A DNA stretch of 64,000 bases from Novosphingobium lentum NBRC 107847 (GCF_001590965.1 NZ_BCTW01000002.1:223701-287700); one strand, 5' to 3'; positions 9,356 through 19,253 are shown, numbered from the stretch's first letter. Program-made: numbers and translations. The notes: generated by a model from the letters alone, not told the origin.

Positions 9356-9742
9356 GATCCGCAGCGTCCATGCACCTGGACCTGCTTTCCGCCGGCGACT
9401 CCGACGTAAAACCGCCAATCCATTCCTTCAACGGTGCGGCGTGGGTGGAAACGGAGAACACAATGGGAAGTCAGAAGTTCAGTGCGATAGGGGGGCTTGC
9501 TGCCAAAAGTTCTGGCTTAGCGGAATGTCGGCTTTCTTAAATTCTAGGCCTGATACCGGACAGGCAGAAAGCGGGTCCACAACAGCCATCGGCAGCAAGG
9601 TGAACAGGCTACGCTACAGCCTGTCTTGCTGCGCCAGCGTTTGCTGACGGTAAATCCTTGTTGAACTAAGGCCTTATCTGGCTCTCTTGCTCATCCCCAC
9701 GGCGCCGGCCGGATCAACGACCGGACCCGTCAGGGGATCTTC
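9356..9742. other. Non-coding gap before trbB
   Basis: No convincing gene lies between the copper operon and trbB. It should hold the trb promoter. The only structure seen is a perfect 7-bp inverted repeat (ACAGGCT, 7-base loop, AGCCTGT) at 9604-9624. Confidence 0.5.
9604..9624. promoter_or_regulatory. Inverted repeat upstream of trbB
   Basis: Perfect repeat ACAGGCT-N7-AGCCTGT about 120 bases before the trbB start. No T-run follows, so an operator for the trb operon is as likely as a weak terminator. Confidence 0.3.
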
Positions 9743-10729
9743 ATGGGCGTTCGTGCTCTTCAATCCGAAGCGGGACAGCGCGGCAATCGCATGCTGCGCA
9801 CTGCGCTTGGGCCGTCCATCCAGGGCTGGCTCGACGATCCTCAAGTTATCGAGGTAATGCTGAATCCCGACGGTCGGCTCTGGGTCGACCGATTGGGAGT
9901 GGGGATCGCCGATACGGGCGAGCGGCTCTCCCCGGCTGACGGGGAACGGATCGTCCGGCTCGTCGCACACCATGTCGGCGTCGAGGTTCATGCCCGGCGC
10001 CCGCGTGTCTCCGCCGAACTTCCCGAAACCGGCGAGCGCTTCGAAGGACTGCTGCCGCCAGTCGTGGCCGCACCCGCCTTCGCGATCCGCAAACCGGCAG
10101 TCGCCGTGTTCACGCTCGGCGATTATGTCGACGCCGGCATCATGTCCCGCGACCAGGCGGCAATGCTTTGTGACGCCGTGACCCGGCGTGCCAACATCAT
10201 GGTCGTCGGCGGCACCGGCACTGGCAAGACCACTTTGGCCAATGCGCTGCTGGCCGAGGTCGCCAAATCGGGCGACCGGGTGGTGCTGATCGAAGACACG
10301 CGCGAGCTGCAATGCGCCTCGCCCAATCTGGTCGCCATGCGGACCAAGGACGGAGTCGCCTCGCTGTCGGACCTCGTCCGCTCGTCGCTACGGCTTCGCC
10401 CCGACCGTATTCCCATCGGCGAGGTGCGCGGCCCGGAAGCGCTCGACCTGCTGAAGGCGTGGGGCACCGGCCATCCTGGCGGAATAGGCACGATCCATGC
10501 GGGCAGTGCGCTCGGCGCGCTCCGGCGCATGGAGCAGCTGATCCAGGAAGCTGTGGTCACCGTGCCGCGCGCCCTGATTGCCGAGACCATCGATGTGCTC
10601 GCCGTGCTGGTTCGCGACGGCGCCGGACGACGTCTCGCCGAACTCGCCTGTGTCGAGGGTCTCGCCGGCAACGGCGATTACCAGCTCACCTTTCCATCCG
10701 ACCAACCCAAAACTGGAGAACCCACATGA
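9743..10729 (+). CDS. trbB: Conjugal transfer ATPase TrbB
   Basis: Cytoplasmic secretion ATPase of the VirB11/TrbB family, 328 residues, that powers the mating-pair-formation type IV secretion channel. The Walker A motif is GGTGTGKTT (about residue 155), followed by an Asp-box-like [12 protein letters not shown] and [14 protein letters not shown] with the conserved His box. The start has AGGGG a few bases upstream. It is the first gene of the trb operon and overlaps trbC by ATGA. Confidence 0.95.
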   Translation: MGVRALQSEAGQRGNRMLRTALGPSIQGWLDDPQVIEVMLNPDGRLWVDRLGVGIADTGERLSPADGERIVRLVAHHVGVEVHARRPRVSAELPETGERFEGLLPPVVAAPAFAIRKPAVAVFTLGDYVDAGIMSRDQAAMLCDAVTRRANIMVVGGTGTGKTTLANALLAEVAKSGDRVVLIEDTRELQCASPNLVAMRTKDGVASLSDLVRSSLRLRPDRIPIGEVRGPEALDLLKAWGTGHPGGIGTIHAGSALGALRRMEQLIQEAVVTVPRALIAETIDVLAVLVRDGAGRRLAELACVEGLAGNGDYQLTFPSDQPKTGEPT

Positions 10730-11058
10730 CGTCTCGCCTCTCGCGCCGCGCGCAGCGCCTTGCTGCTGCCGCTTCCTTTCCGCTCGTCATGCTCGCGACG
10801 GCCATGCCTGCCCATGCCGGCGGATCGTCGATGCCGTGGGAAGCGCCGCTGCAGTCGATCCTCGAATCGATCGAAGGCCCGGTCGCCAAGATCATTGCGG
10901 TGATCGTCATCATCACGACCGGTCTCACGCTGGCCTTCGGTGACACCGGCGGCGGGTTCCGGCGACTGATCCAGATCGTCTTTGGCCTGTCGATCGCCTT
11001 TGCGGCCTCGTCCTTCTTCCTCTCCTTCTTCAGCTTCGGCGGCGGAGCACTGGTCTGA
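10726..11058 (+). CDS. trbC: Conjugal pilin precursor TrbC
   Basis: Major pilin subunit of the P-type mating apparatus, 110 residues from the ATG at 10726 that overlaps trbB. A signal peptide ends near MPAHA, followed by two hydrophobic helices (IIAVIVIITTGLTLAFG and FGLSIAFAASSFFLSFF) separated by a short charged loop, the normal VirB2/TrbC layout. It overlaps trbD as TGATG. Confidence 0.92.
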   Translation: MTSRLSRRAQRLAAAASFPLVMLATAMPAHAGGSSMPWEAPLQSILESIEGPVAKIIAVIVIITTGLTLAFGDTGGGFRRLIQIVFGLSIAFAASSFFLSFFSFGGGALV

Positions 11059-11330
11059 TGCTTGGCGTTGCCGAACCCGTTCCTGGCTTCCATGCGCCGG
11101 TCCATCGCGCGCTGACCGAGCCGATCCTGCTGGGCGGTGCGCCCCGCGCGCTGGCCATCGTCAACGGCACGCTGGCCGGCGCCATCGGCCTTGGTCTGCG
11201 CCTGTGGATCGTGGGCGTTGTCATCTGGGCTTTCGGCCACATGCTCGCGGTCTGGGCTGCGCGGCGCGATCCCCACTTCGTTGATGTTGCCCGGCGGCAC
11301 CTGCGCTACCCGAACTGGATGCGCGCATGA
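11058..11330 (+). CDS. trbD: Conjugal transfer membrane protein TrbD
   Basis: Inner-membrane VirB3-like component, 90 residues, with one hydrophobic hairpin (about 30-60). The opening GFHAPVHRALTEPILLGGAPR is typical of TrbD and the ending DVARRHLRYPNWM is also conserved. Its start overlaps the trbC stop and its end overlaps trbE, matching the canonical trbBCDE order. Confidence 0.92.
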   Translation: MLGVAEPVPGFHAPVHRALTEPILLGGAPRALAIVNGTLAGAIGLGLRLWIVGVVIWAFGHMLAVWAARRDPHFVDVARRHLRYPNWMRA

Positions 11331-13762
11331 TGTCGCTCCGCGAATATCGCAGCAAGCAGGCGCAACTGGCGGACTACCTGCCATGGGCAGCACTGGTCGC
11401 GCCCGGGATCGTCCTCAACAAGGACGGCAGTTTCATGCGGTCCGCACGCTTCCGGGGGCCGGACCTCGACAGCGCGACGCCCGCCGAACTGGTCTCGACA
11501 ACGGCGCGTCTCAACAACGCGCTGCGGCGGCTGGGTTCTGGATGGTCGATCTTCGTCGAAGCCCAGCGCGTTCCCGCGCAGGACTATCCCGAAGATGCGT
11601 TTCCCGATCCGGTATCGGCACTGGTGGAGGCAGAGCGGCGCGAACAGTTCCGCGAGGAGGGCGCGCACTTCGAGAGCGCCTATTACCTCACGCTCCTGTG
11701 GATGCCGCCCGCCGAGGAAGCAGCGCGAGCCGAGAGCTGGCTCTATGAGGGCCGCGCCCAGGCCGGCATCGACCCGTGGGAACTGGTCAAGAATTTCATC
11801 GACCGAACGGACCGCGTGCTGAACCTGATCGAAGGGTTCATGCCGGAGGTGGCCTGGCTCGATGACGGCGAAACGCTGACCTATCTGCACAGCACGATCT
11901 CGACGCGGCGACAGCGGGTGCGTGTCCCGGCAACGCCAATGCATCTCGATGCATTGCTTGCCGACGAGCCTCTGACCGGCGGACTCGAGCCGCGTCTTGG
12001 CGACCACCACCTGCGCACGCTCACCATCACCGGGTTCCCGACGATCACCTTTCCGGGGTTGCTCGACGAGTTGAACCGGCTCGCCTTCGGCTACCGCTGG
12101 TCGACCCGCGCGGTCATGCTCGACAAGACCGATGCGACCAAGCTCCTGACCAAAATCCGTCGTCAGTGGTTTGCCAAGCGCAAATCCGTGGCCGCAATCC
12201 TGAAGGAGGTGATGACCAACGAAGCATCGGTACTCATGGATTCCGACGCTTCGAACAAGGCGCTCGATGCCGATCTCGCCCTTCAGCAACTGGGTGCCGA
12301 TCATGTCGGGCAGGCACTGGTGACGGCGACGGTAACGGTGTGGGATGTCGATCCAGCACTCGCCGCCGAGAAGCTGCGGCTTGTCGAGAAGATCATTCAG
12401 GGCCGCGATTTCACCTGCATCCCCGAGGGCATGAACGCGATCGAGGCCTGGCTCGGCTCCTTGCCTGGGCAAGTCTACGCCAATGTCCGTCAGCCCCCCA
12501 TTTCGACTTTGAATCTGGCCCATATGATCCCCCTGTCAGCCGTATGGGCCGGTCCGGAACGGGACGAGCACTTGCAAGCTGCCCCCTTGCTCTTCGGCAA
12601 GACCGAAGGCTCGACCCCGTTCCGGTTTTCTCTTCATGTCGGCGATGTCGGCCATACGCTGATCGTCGGGCCGACCGGTGCGGGCAAATCAGTGCTGCTG
12701 GCCCTGATGGCGATGCAGTTCCGGCGTTACAAAGACGCGCGGATATTCGCGTTCGATTTCGGCGGTTCGATCCGCGCCGCCGCTATCGCCTGCGGCGGCG
12801 ATTGGCAGGATCTTGGCACCAGCCTGTATGATGGCGCGGCGGCAGCCGTGTCTTTGCAACCACTCGCCCGGATCGATGAAGCGTCGCAGCGCAATTGGGC
12901 AGCCGAATGGCTGGCGGCGATCCTTGGCAGCGAAGGCGTAACCATCGACCCGCAGGCGAAGGAGCATATCTGGTCGGCGCTGGGATCGCTGGGATCAGCC
13001 CCTGTGCCTGAGCGGACGCTCACCGGGCTTGCGGTGCTGCTGCAATCGCAGGAACTGAAGCAGGCGCTCGCGCCCTATTGCCTCGGCGGCCCCTACGGTC
13101 GGCTGCTTGATGCCGAAGTCGAACATCTTGGCGAGACCAGTTTCCAGGCCTTCGAGACCGAGGGGCTGACCGGGTCGGCTGCCGCGCCTGCAGTGCTGTC
13201 CTACTTGTTCCATCGTATCGAGGGCCGCCTCGACGGTTCGCCCACCCTCATCATCATCGACGAGGGCTGGCTGGTGCTCGACAGCCCGGCGTTTGCCGCG
13301 CAGCTGCGCGAATGGCTGAAGACGCTGCGCAAGAAGAACGCGAGCGTCATCTTCGCGACGCAAAGCCTTGCCGATATCGAGACGAGCGCGATTGCGCCTG
13401 CCATCATCGAAAGCTGCCCGACGCGCATCTTCCTGCCCAATGAACGGGCGATCGAGCCGCAGATCACCGCAATCTATGAGCGCTTCGGCCTCAATGCCCG
13501 CCAGATCGAGATCCTCGCGCGGGCGGCTCCCAAGCGCGACTATTACTGCCAGTCGGCGCGCGGCAATCGGCTGTTCGAACTGGGGCTGGGCGAAGTCGCA
13601 CTCGCCTTCACTGCCGCCTCGTCCAAGACCGACCAGCTGCGCATCGCCGAGCTTGTTGCCCAGCACGGGCAGCAAGGCTTCGCCCGCGCCTGGCTCACCG
13701 CGCGCGGCCTGCCCTGGGCCGCCGAATTGCTTCCACCCCCCAACGAGGAAATCTACCCATGA
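11327..13762 (+). CDS. trbE: Conjugal transfer ATPase TrbE
   Basis: VirB4-family ATPase of the type IV secretion system, 811 residues, at the inner membrane. An N-terminal CagE/TrbE domain is followed by the ATPase domain, with Walker A VGPTGAGKSVLL (about 446) and Walker B TLIIIDEGWLVLDS (about 640). Full length and uninterrupted. Overlaps trbD and trbJ by ATGA. Confidence 0.95.
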   Translation: MMSLREYRSKQAQLADYLPWAALVAPGIVLNKDGSFMRSARFRGPDLDSATPAELVSTTARLNNALRRLGSGWSIFVEAQRVPAQDYPEDAFPDPVSALVEAERREQFREEGAHFESAYYLTLLWMPPAEEAARAESWLYEGRAQAGIDPWELVKNFIDRTDRVLNLIEGFMPEVAWLDDGETLTYLHSTISTRRQRVRVPATPMHLDALLADEPLTGGLEPRLGDHHLRTLTITGFPTITFPGLLDELNRLAFGYRWSTRAVMLDKTDATKLLTKIRRQWFAKRKSVAAILKEVMTNEASVLMDSDASNKALDADLALQQLGADHVGQALVTATVTVWDVDPALAAEKLRLVEKIIQGRDFTCIPEGMNAIEAWLGSLPGQVYANVRQPPISTLNLAHMIPLSAVWAGPERDEHLQAAPLLFGKTEGSTPFRFSLHVGDVGHTLIVGPTGAGKSVLLALMAMQFRRYKDARIFAFDFGGSIRAAAIACGGDWQDLGTSLYDGAAAAVSLQPLARIDEASQRNWAAEWLAAILGSEGVTIDPQAKEHIWSALGSLGSAPVPERTLTGLAVLLQSQELKQALAPYCLGGPYGRLLDAEVEHLGETSFQAFETEGLTGSAAAPAVLSYLFHRIEGRLDGSPTLIIIDEGWLVLDSPAFAAQLREWLKTLRKKNASVIFATQSLADIETSAIAPAIIESCPTRIFLPNERAIEPQITAIYERFGLNARQIEILARAAPKRDYYCQSARGNRLFELGLGEVALAFTAASSKTDQLRIAELVAQHGQQGFARAWLTARGLPWAAELLPPPNEEIYP

Positions 13763-14460
13763 AGAAGGCCCCCATCCGTCTCGCCCTGATGGCAAGCATC
13801 GCCAGTGTGGTGACACTTGCCAGCGTTCAGCCGGCGAGCGCGATCATCGTCTATGATCCGAGCAATTACGCACAGAACGTGCTGACCGCCGCCCGGACGC
13901 TGGCGCAGATCAACAACCAGATCCGTCAGCTCCAGAACCAGGCGACATCTCTGGTGAACGAGGCGAAGAACCTCGCCAACCTGCCGCTCGATGTGTTGCA
14001 GCCGCTGCAGAACCAGATCCGCCAGACCCAGCAGCTGATCAATCAGGCCCAGCATCTCGCCTATAACGTCCAGGACATCGAGCGGACTTTCGCCGACAAG
14101 TACAAGTCGATCCCGATGTCGGCCTCCGATCAGACGCTCGTCGCCAACGCGCGTGAGCGCTGGGAGACGAGCGTCGGCGCCTTCGAGGACGCACTGAAGG
14201 TGCAGGCAGGTGTTGTCGGCAATATCGAAGGCTCGCGTGCATCCATGGAACGACTGGTCACCGCCAGCCAGTCGGCGACCGGCGCGCTACAGGCTGCACA
14301 GGCTGGTAATCAGTTGCTCGCGCTCCAGTCGCAGCAGCTTGCCGATCTCACCGCCATGCTGTCCGCGCAGGCCCGGAGCCAGTCGCTCGAAGCCGCACGG
14401 CAGGCGACGGCAGAAGCTGACGGCCGGGAACGGTTCCGTCGGTTCATCGGCGGCAAGTGA
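13759..14460 (+). CDS. trbJ: P-type conjugative transfer protein TrbJ
   Basis: Periplasmic VirB5-like component, 233 residues, thought to sit at the pilus tip. A signal peptide ends near QPASA, then IIVYDPSNYAQNVLTAARTL, which is diagnostic of TrbJ. The rest is Gln-rich and strongly helical, probably coiled-coil. Overlaps trbE by ATGA. Confidence 0.93.
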   Translation: MKKAPIRLALMASIASVVTLASVQPASAIIVYDPSNYAQNVLTAARTLAQINNQIRQLQNQATSLVNEAKNLANLPLDVLQPLQNQIRQTQQLINQAQHLAYNVQDIERTFADKYKSIPMSASDQTLVANARERWETSVGAFEDALKVQAGVVGNIEGSRASMERLVTASQSATGALQAAQAGNQLLALQSQQLADLTAMLSAQARSQSLEAARQATAEADGRERFRRFIGGK

Positions 14461-14470
14461 GCGCGTCGCA

Positions 14471-14797
14471 ATGTCAAGAAACGCCAGGATTGCGGCGGCT
14501 GCGGCCCTTGCCGGATTGATGCTCACGGTGGCGGTGATTGCCGCCACCGACACCAAGGATGAACCGGCTGCCGGTCAGGTCCAGCCCCGTCCAAGCGGTG
14601 ATCCGCTGGCGGCGGAACTTGCTCGCTGCAGCCGACTGACCATGCCCGATGCCTCATGCGAGGAGGTCTGGAATGCACATCGCCGCCGTTTTCTCGGCGA
14701 CGATGTGATCGAGATCGTGCCCGATCCCGACAGCCTCGTCGACAGCCCCGACCCTGAGGCAACTGCAGCCGTGCCAACACCCAGCGCCAGCTACTGA
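14471..14797 (+). CDS. TrbK-like (TrbK-alt) entry-exclusion candidate
   Basis: A 108-residue protein from the ATG at 14471. One N-terminal TM helix (about 8-26) is followed by a periplasmic region with LARCSRLTMPDASCEEVW and the segment NAHRRRFLG, the pattern of the alternative TrbK family found between trbJ and trbL in alphaproteobacterial trb clusters. In IncP plasmids TrbK excludes entry of related elements. That role is inferred here from position and motif. Confidence 0.75.
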   Translation: MSRNARIAAAAALAGLMLTVAVIAATDTKDEPAAGQVQPRPSGDPLAAELARCSRLTMPDASCEEVWNAHRRRFLGDDVIEIVPDPDSLVDSPDPEATAAVPTPSASY

Positions 14798-14825
14798 TCC
14801 TCCTGCCGCGAATCTGGACATTCCC

Positions 14826-16142
14826 ATGAACGACACCGGCGTCATCGACAGCTTTCTGTCTGTCTTCAACAGCTACATCGACAGCGGCTTCGGCCTGCTG
14901 GGCGGCGAGGTCGGGTTCCTGTCCTCCACGCTGATCGCGATTGACGTGGTCCTGGCCGGATTGTTTTGGGCGTGGGGCGCCGACGAGGATGTGATCCAGC
15001 GCCTGGTCAAGAAGACGCTTTACATTGGCACCTTCGCCTACATCATTGGCAACTTCTCCTCTCTCGCCAATATCGTCTTCCAGAGCTTTGCCGGTCTTGG
15101 CCTCAAGGCCAGCGGCGGGGCCATGAGCCTGGCCGAGTTCATGAAACCGGGCACGATCGCCGCCACGGGTCTGAACGCGGCGCAGCCGCTGATCGAGGCG
15201 ACAGGCGATCTCATGGGCTTTGCCGCCTTCTTCGCCAATGTCGTGACGATCGTGATCCTGCTGCTCGCCTGGGTCATCGTCGTCCTCGCCTTCTTCATCC
15301 TCGCCGTGCAGGTGTTCATCACCCTCATCGAGTTCAAGTTGGTGACCCTGGCAGGCTTCGTCCTGCTGCCCTTCGCCTTCTTCAACAAGACCGCCTTCAT
15401 GGCCGAGCGGGTGCTCGGCCATGTCGTCTCGTCGGGCATCAAGGTGCTGGTTCTGGCCGTCATCACCGGGATCGGCACGACGCTGTTTGCCCAGTTCACC
15501 GCCGGCTTTGGTGGAGTTCCGCCGACCGCCGAACAGGCGATGTCGATCGCGCTGGCCTCGCTGGCGCTCCTGGGCCTCGGCATATTCGGTCCCGGCATCG
15601 CCAATGGCATCGTCTCAGGCGGACCGCAGCTCGGCGCAGGGTCCGCTGTGGGAACCGCGCTTGCCGCAGGCGGCACTCTCGCTGCCGGTGTTGCCGGCGC
15701 GCGGCTCGCCGGTGGCGCCGCCGCCAGTGCGGTTGCCGGTGTCACACACAAGGGAGCGCAGGCCGCGGGCGGTGCGAGCATGGCTTACGCCCTGGGTTCG
15801 GCCGGAAAGAGCGGGGCATCTGGAGTAGCATCAGGCCTGGGCGCTGTCGGCCAGGCGGCGGGCGGTGCGGCGATGTCGCCGCTGCGCAAGGCGTCCGCTT
15901 CGCTGAAGCAGGACTTCCGGGAAGGCGCGCGCGGCGCGGTCAGCGCGACCGGCGGCACGATTTCTGGCGGTAAAGCCGATGGAGGTGCCCCTGCAACCGA
16001 AGCGTCCGACCGGCCCGCATGGGCCAGCGCCATGCAGCGCCGTCAGGCTCTCAATCAAGGCGTTTCGACGGCCGCCCATGCCCTGCGGGCAGGCGATGGC
16101 GGCGGGGCCGGGAGCGCCGTCAATCTCAGCGAAAAGGACTAA
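14826..16142 (+). CDS. trbL: Conjugal transfer membrane protein TrbL
   Basis: VirB6-family polytopic inner-membrane component of the mating channel, 438 residues. Six or so TM helices fill residues 20-260, including a WVIVVLAFFILAVQVFITLI-type segment. The C-terminal 170 residues are Ala/Gly-rich and low in complexity, as in other TrbL proteins. It begins 28 bases after the TrbK-like gene. Confidence 0.93.
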   Translation: MNDTGVIDSFLSVFNSYIDSGFGLLGGEVGFLSSTLIAIDVVLAGLFWAWGADEDVIQRLVKKTLYIGTFAYIIGNFSSLANIVFQSFAGLGLKASGGAMSLAEFMKPGTIAATGLNAAQPLIEATGDLMGFAAFFANVVTIVILLLAWVIVVLAFFILAVQVFITLIEFKLVTLAGFVLLPFAFFNKTAFMAERVLGHVVSSGIKVLVLAVITGIGTTLFAQFTAGFGGVPPTAEQAMSIALASLALLGLGIFGPGIANGIVSGGPQLGAGSAVGTALAAGGTLAAGVAGARLAGGAAASAVAGVTHKGAQAAGGASMAYALGSAGKSGASGVASGLGAVGQAAGGAAMSPLRKASASLKQDFREGARGAVSATGGTISGGKADGGAPATEASDRPAWASAMQRRQALNQGVSTAAHALRAGDGGGAGSAVNLSEKD

Positions 16143-16148
16143 CCTGAA

Positions 16149-16832
16149 ATGTTCAAACGACCATCCATCCGTTACGGGGAAGCGCCCGAACCGGTCACCC
16201 CCTATCAGCGTGCGGCGCAGGCCTGGGATGACCGCATCGGTTCGGCGCGTGTGCAGGCCAAAAACTGGCGACTTGCCTTCTTCGGCACGCTGGCCCTGTC
16301 GGGCGGCCTTGCCGCCGGGCTGGTCTGGCAATCGGCACGCGGCACGATCACGCCCTGGGTGGTCGAGGTCGATAAACTGGGCTCGGCTCAGGCGGTGGCG
16401 CCGGCGGATGCCGATTACCGTCCGACCGATCCGCAGATCGCCTATCATCTCGCCCAGTTCATCGAGGAAGTGCGCAGCATCCCTGCTGACCCCGTGATCG
16501 TGCGCGAAAACTGGCTCCGCGCTTACGACTTCACCAGCGACAAGGGTGCATTGGCGCTCAACGACTACGCCCGTAGCAACGATCCCTTCACGCAGATCGG
16601 CAAGCTCCAGGTCGGGGTCGATGTGTCGAGCGTGATCCGTGCTTCCGCGGGCAGCTTCCGGGTCGCCTGGACCGAGCGGCACTACCGCGACGGCAGTCTG
16701 GCCGCGACCGAACGCTGGTCGGCGATCCTCGGAATCGTCACCCAGACTCCGCGCACACCCGACGCCCTGCGCAAGAATCCGCTCGGCCTCTTCGTGCAAT
16801 CCATCAACTGGTCGAAGGAGCTTGCCCAGTGA
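16149..16832 (+). CDS. trbF: Conjugal transfer protein TrbF
   Basis: VirB8-family core component, 227 residues. A short cytoplasmic N-terminus (PYQRAAQAWDDRIGSARVQA), one TM helix (about 43-62) and a periplasmic domain with VVEVDKLGSAQAV. It nucleates channel assembly in the family. It overlaps trbG as GTGA. Confidence 0.94.
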   Translation: MFKRPSIRYGEAPEPVTPYQRAAQAWDDRIGSARVQAKNWRLAFFGTLALSGGLAAGLVWQSARGTITPWVVEVDKLGSAQAVAPADADYRPTDPQIAYHLAQFIEEVRSIPADPVIVRENWLRAYDFTSDKGALALNDYARSNDPFTQIGKLQVGVDVSSVIRASAGSFRVAWTERHYRDGSLAATERWSAILGIVTQTPRTPDALRKNPLGLFVQSINWSKELAQ

Positions 16833-17842
16833 TCGCTACCAATCTCATTAAATCGCCCCGTGGCTCGGCCATGGCCATGTTGCTGGCAACCGCTGCCCTG
16901 GTTATCACCGCCCCAGTCGAAGCGCGCGCCCGCAAGACCGTTCCCGAGCTGATTCAGCCCGCCGTAAAGGTGGAAGAACCGATGATGCCGCTCGTCATCG
17001 CCATTCCCGAACCTCTGCCGCTTCCCGGCCAGTTGAAGCCGCTCACGGCGGCGCGCCGGGGAGGCGCGAGTGATCCGCAGTCCCGGATCGGCGCTGCCAA
17101 TGCCGCCGCGCGCGTGCAGCCCGTTCGCGATGGCTTCATCAACGCGATCCAGCAATTTCCCTACAGTGATGGCGCGCTTTACCAGGTCTATACCGCGCCC
17201 GGGCAGGTCACAGACATTGCGCTGCAGGAAGGCGAGCAGCTGGTGGGGGCGGGGCCAGTGGCTGCCGGTGACACAGTGCGCTGGATAATCGGCGACACCC
17301 AGAGCGGTTCCGGTCCGCTTCAGCGCGTCCACATTCTGGTGAAGCCGACGCGCAGCGGGTTGCTCACCAATCTCATCATAAACACTGATCGGCGGACATA
17401 TCACCTCGAACTGCGCAGCACGCCGGCGACCTATATGGCATCTATGTCCTGGATCTATCCGCAAGACGAGCTGATCGCGCTTCAGGGCCGAGCGGCAGGC
17501 GCACAGGCCATGACGCAGGTGTCATCCGGCATCGATGTGGGTGCGCTGGAGTTCGGATACAGGATCGAGGGTGACAAGCCGCGCTGGCGGCCCACCCGCG
17601 TATTCGACGATGGTCGGCAGGTGTTCATCGCCTTTCCCGCTGCCATCGCACAGGGCGATATGCCGCCGCTCTTCGTGATCGGCGCATCTGGCACGGGCGA
17701 ACTCGTCAACTACAGGGTGCGCGGCACCTACATGATCGTCGACCGGCTGTTCGATGCTGCCGAGCTTCGGCTTGGCGACCGCAAGAGCGAGCAGCACGTG
17801 CGGATCATGCGCGACACCCGCCGCCGGAGTGCGCCGCGATGA
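16829..17842 (+). CDS. trbG: P-type conjugative transfer protein TrbG
   Basis: VirB9-family periplasmic/outer-membrane component of the core complex, 337 residues. The GTG start at 16829 has AAGGAG eight bases upstream and lies inside the trbF stop. A signal-like hydrophobic stretch ends near VEARA. The body has YQVYTAPGQVTDIALQEGE and the late VFIAFP...YRVRGTYMIVDRLF motif of TrbG/VirB9. Overlaps trbI by ATGA. Confidence 0.94.
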   Translation: MIATNLIKSPRGSAMAMLLATAALVITAPVEARARKTVPELIQPAVKVEEPMMPLVIAIPEPLPLPGQLKPLTAARRGGASDPQSRIGAANAAARVQPVRDGFINAIQQFPYSDGALYQVYTAPGQVTDIALQEGEQLVGAGPVAAGDTVRWIIGDTQSGSGPLQRVHILVKPTRSGLLTNLIINTDRRTYHLELRSTPATYMASMSWIYPQDELIALQGRAAGAQAMTQVSSGIDVGALEFGYRIEGDKPRWRPTRVFDDGRQVFIAFPAAIAQGDMPPLFVIGASGTGELVNYRVRGTYMIVDRLFDAAELRLGDRKSEQHVRIMRDTRRRSAPR

Positions 17843-19038
17843 ACCCGCAGGCAACGACAGGCGCGTCCACGCCGCTGCCCGATCTCTCGCTGCGACCGCC
17901 TTTGCCCCGTGTCATGCGGCTGTCCCGAAAGGCGATCATCGGTCTATGTCTCGCCGCGTCTGCTGGTATCGGCGGATCGCTCTTCTATGCCCTGTCGAGC
18001 GGGTCCAGAACGCCGCCGGAAAACCTGATCGGCACTGGCAGCGAGTCCGCCTCCGATACACTGGCCTCAGCGCCGAAGGATTATTCGCAGGTGCCCAAGC
18101 TTGGACCGCCGCTTCCCGGCGATCTGGGTGGGCCGATCCTCGCCGCACAGCAGCGGGGCGACGTGATCGCCATCCCATCTGGCGCGCCGCAAACTGCGTC
18201 GCGTGGCGCGGACCCAGAGGAAGCCCTGCGCCAGCGCATTGCGCAGGAACGCGATGCGGCGCGGACCAGTCGCCTGTTTCTGGCTGGCGAGGGAAGTGTT
18301 GGCTCTAGCGGTCCATCGATTGCAGAAGCTTTGGCGGCTGGCGTGCCGACACAACCGGGTAGCGATGCGCCGCCCGCAAATCAGTCCGACCAGGCAAGCA
18401 AGCGCGCTTTCCTGAAGCCCGTCAACACGGCCACGACCAGCAGCGCCCGGCTCAGCGGGATGATCTCGCCTTCGACCTTGCAAGCGGGCAGCATCATCCC
18501 GGCTGCGCTGATTACCGGGATACGATCCGACCTTCCAGGCCAGATCACCGCGCAAGTGACCGCCAATGTCTATGACAGCCTTACGGGCCGTATTCTTCTG
18601 ATACCCCAAGGTGCGCGGCTCATCGGCGAATACGATTCCGAAGTGTCCCACGGTCAGAACCGTGTCCTGCTCGCCTGGGATCGACTGATCCTCCCCGATG
18701 GCCGCTCGATCCAGCTTGACCGGCTGTCCGGCGCCGATGTGCGCGGTTTTGCCGGGCTGCAGGACGGGACCGACTACCATTGGGGCAATATGGCCAAAGC
18801 AGCGCTCATATCGACCTTGCTGGGCGTCGGCTCGGAGCTGGGCGCGGGCGGGGACAGCGACCTTGTGCGCGCTGTCCGGCGCGGATCGCAGGACACGATC
18901 AGCCAGACTGGCCAGCAGATTGTCGGGCGCGAACTCAATGTCCGGCCGACACTCACGGTTCGGCCAGGATATGCGCTGCGCATCATAGTGACGCGCGACC
19001 TCATACTTGAGCCCTTGCTGGAGGACCGTCGGCGATGA
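17839..19038 (+). CDS. trbI: Conjugal transfer protein TrbI
   Basis: VirB10-family protein spanning both membranes, 399 residues. One TM helix (about 33-52), a Pro/Ala-rich linker and the conserved C-terminal domain with LQAGSIIPAALITGIRSDLP, LLIPQGARLIGEYDS and RPGYALRIIVTRDL. It transmits ATP-driven changes to the outer-membrane pore in the family. Overlaps the DUF2274 gene by ATGA. Confidence 0.95.
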   Translation: MNPQATTGASTPLPDLSLRPPLPRVMRLSRKAIIGLCLAASAGIGGSLFYALSSGSRTPPENLIGTGSESASDTLASAPKDYSQVPKLGPPLPGDLGGPILAAQQRGDVIAIPSGAPQTASRGADPEEALRQRIAQERDAARTSRLFLAGEGSVGSSGPSIAEALAAGVPTQPGSDAPPANQSDQASKRAFLKPVNTATTSSARLSGMISPSTLQAGSIIPAALITGIRSDLPGQITAQVTANVYDSLTGRILLIPQGARLIGEYDSEVSHGQNRVLLAWDRLILPDGRSIQLDRLSGADVRGFAGLQDGTDYHWGNMAKAALISTLLGVGSELGAGGDSDLVRAVRRGSQDTISQTGQQIVGRELNVRPTLTVRPGYALRIIVTRDLILEPLLEDRRR

Positions 19039-19253
19039 CCAGGCTGAAGCTGGGGTCATTGAGCGATGACAAGCCGGTCAGGTTGGCCGTCGAATTGCCG
19101 GCGTCCGTCCACCGCGATCTCGTTGCCTATGCGGGCATCCTCGCCGAGGCATCAGGGCAATCGCAACTGCCGCCAGAACGGCTCGTTGCGCCGATGCTGG
19201 CGCGGTTCATGGCAACCGACAGGGCCTTCGCTAAGGCGAAACGAAGCGGCTAG
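19035..19253 (+). CDS. DUF2274 protein
   Basis: A 72-residue protein (MTRLKLGSLSDDKPVRL...) of the DUF2274 family, which regularly closes alphaproteobacterial trb operons after trbI. Its function is unknown. The start overlaps the trbI stop, so it is the last gene of the operon. Confidence 0.88.
   Translation: MTRLKLGSLSDDKPVRLAVELPASVHRDLVAYAGILAEASGQSQLPPERLVAPMLARFMATDRAFAKAKRSG

Noticed and set aside
9441..9647. Plus-strand frame of 68 codons before trbB
   Set aside because: Cys/Ser-rich with no family. It looked at first like a possible traG or CopG-type remnant, but no motif supports that.
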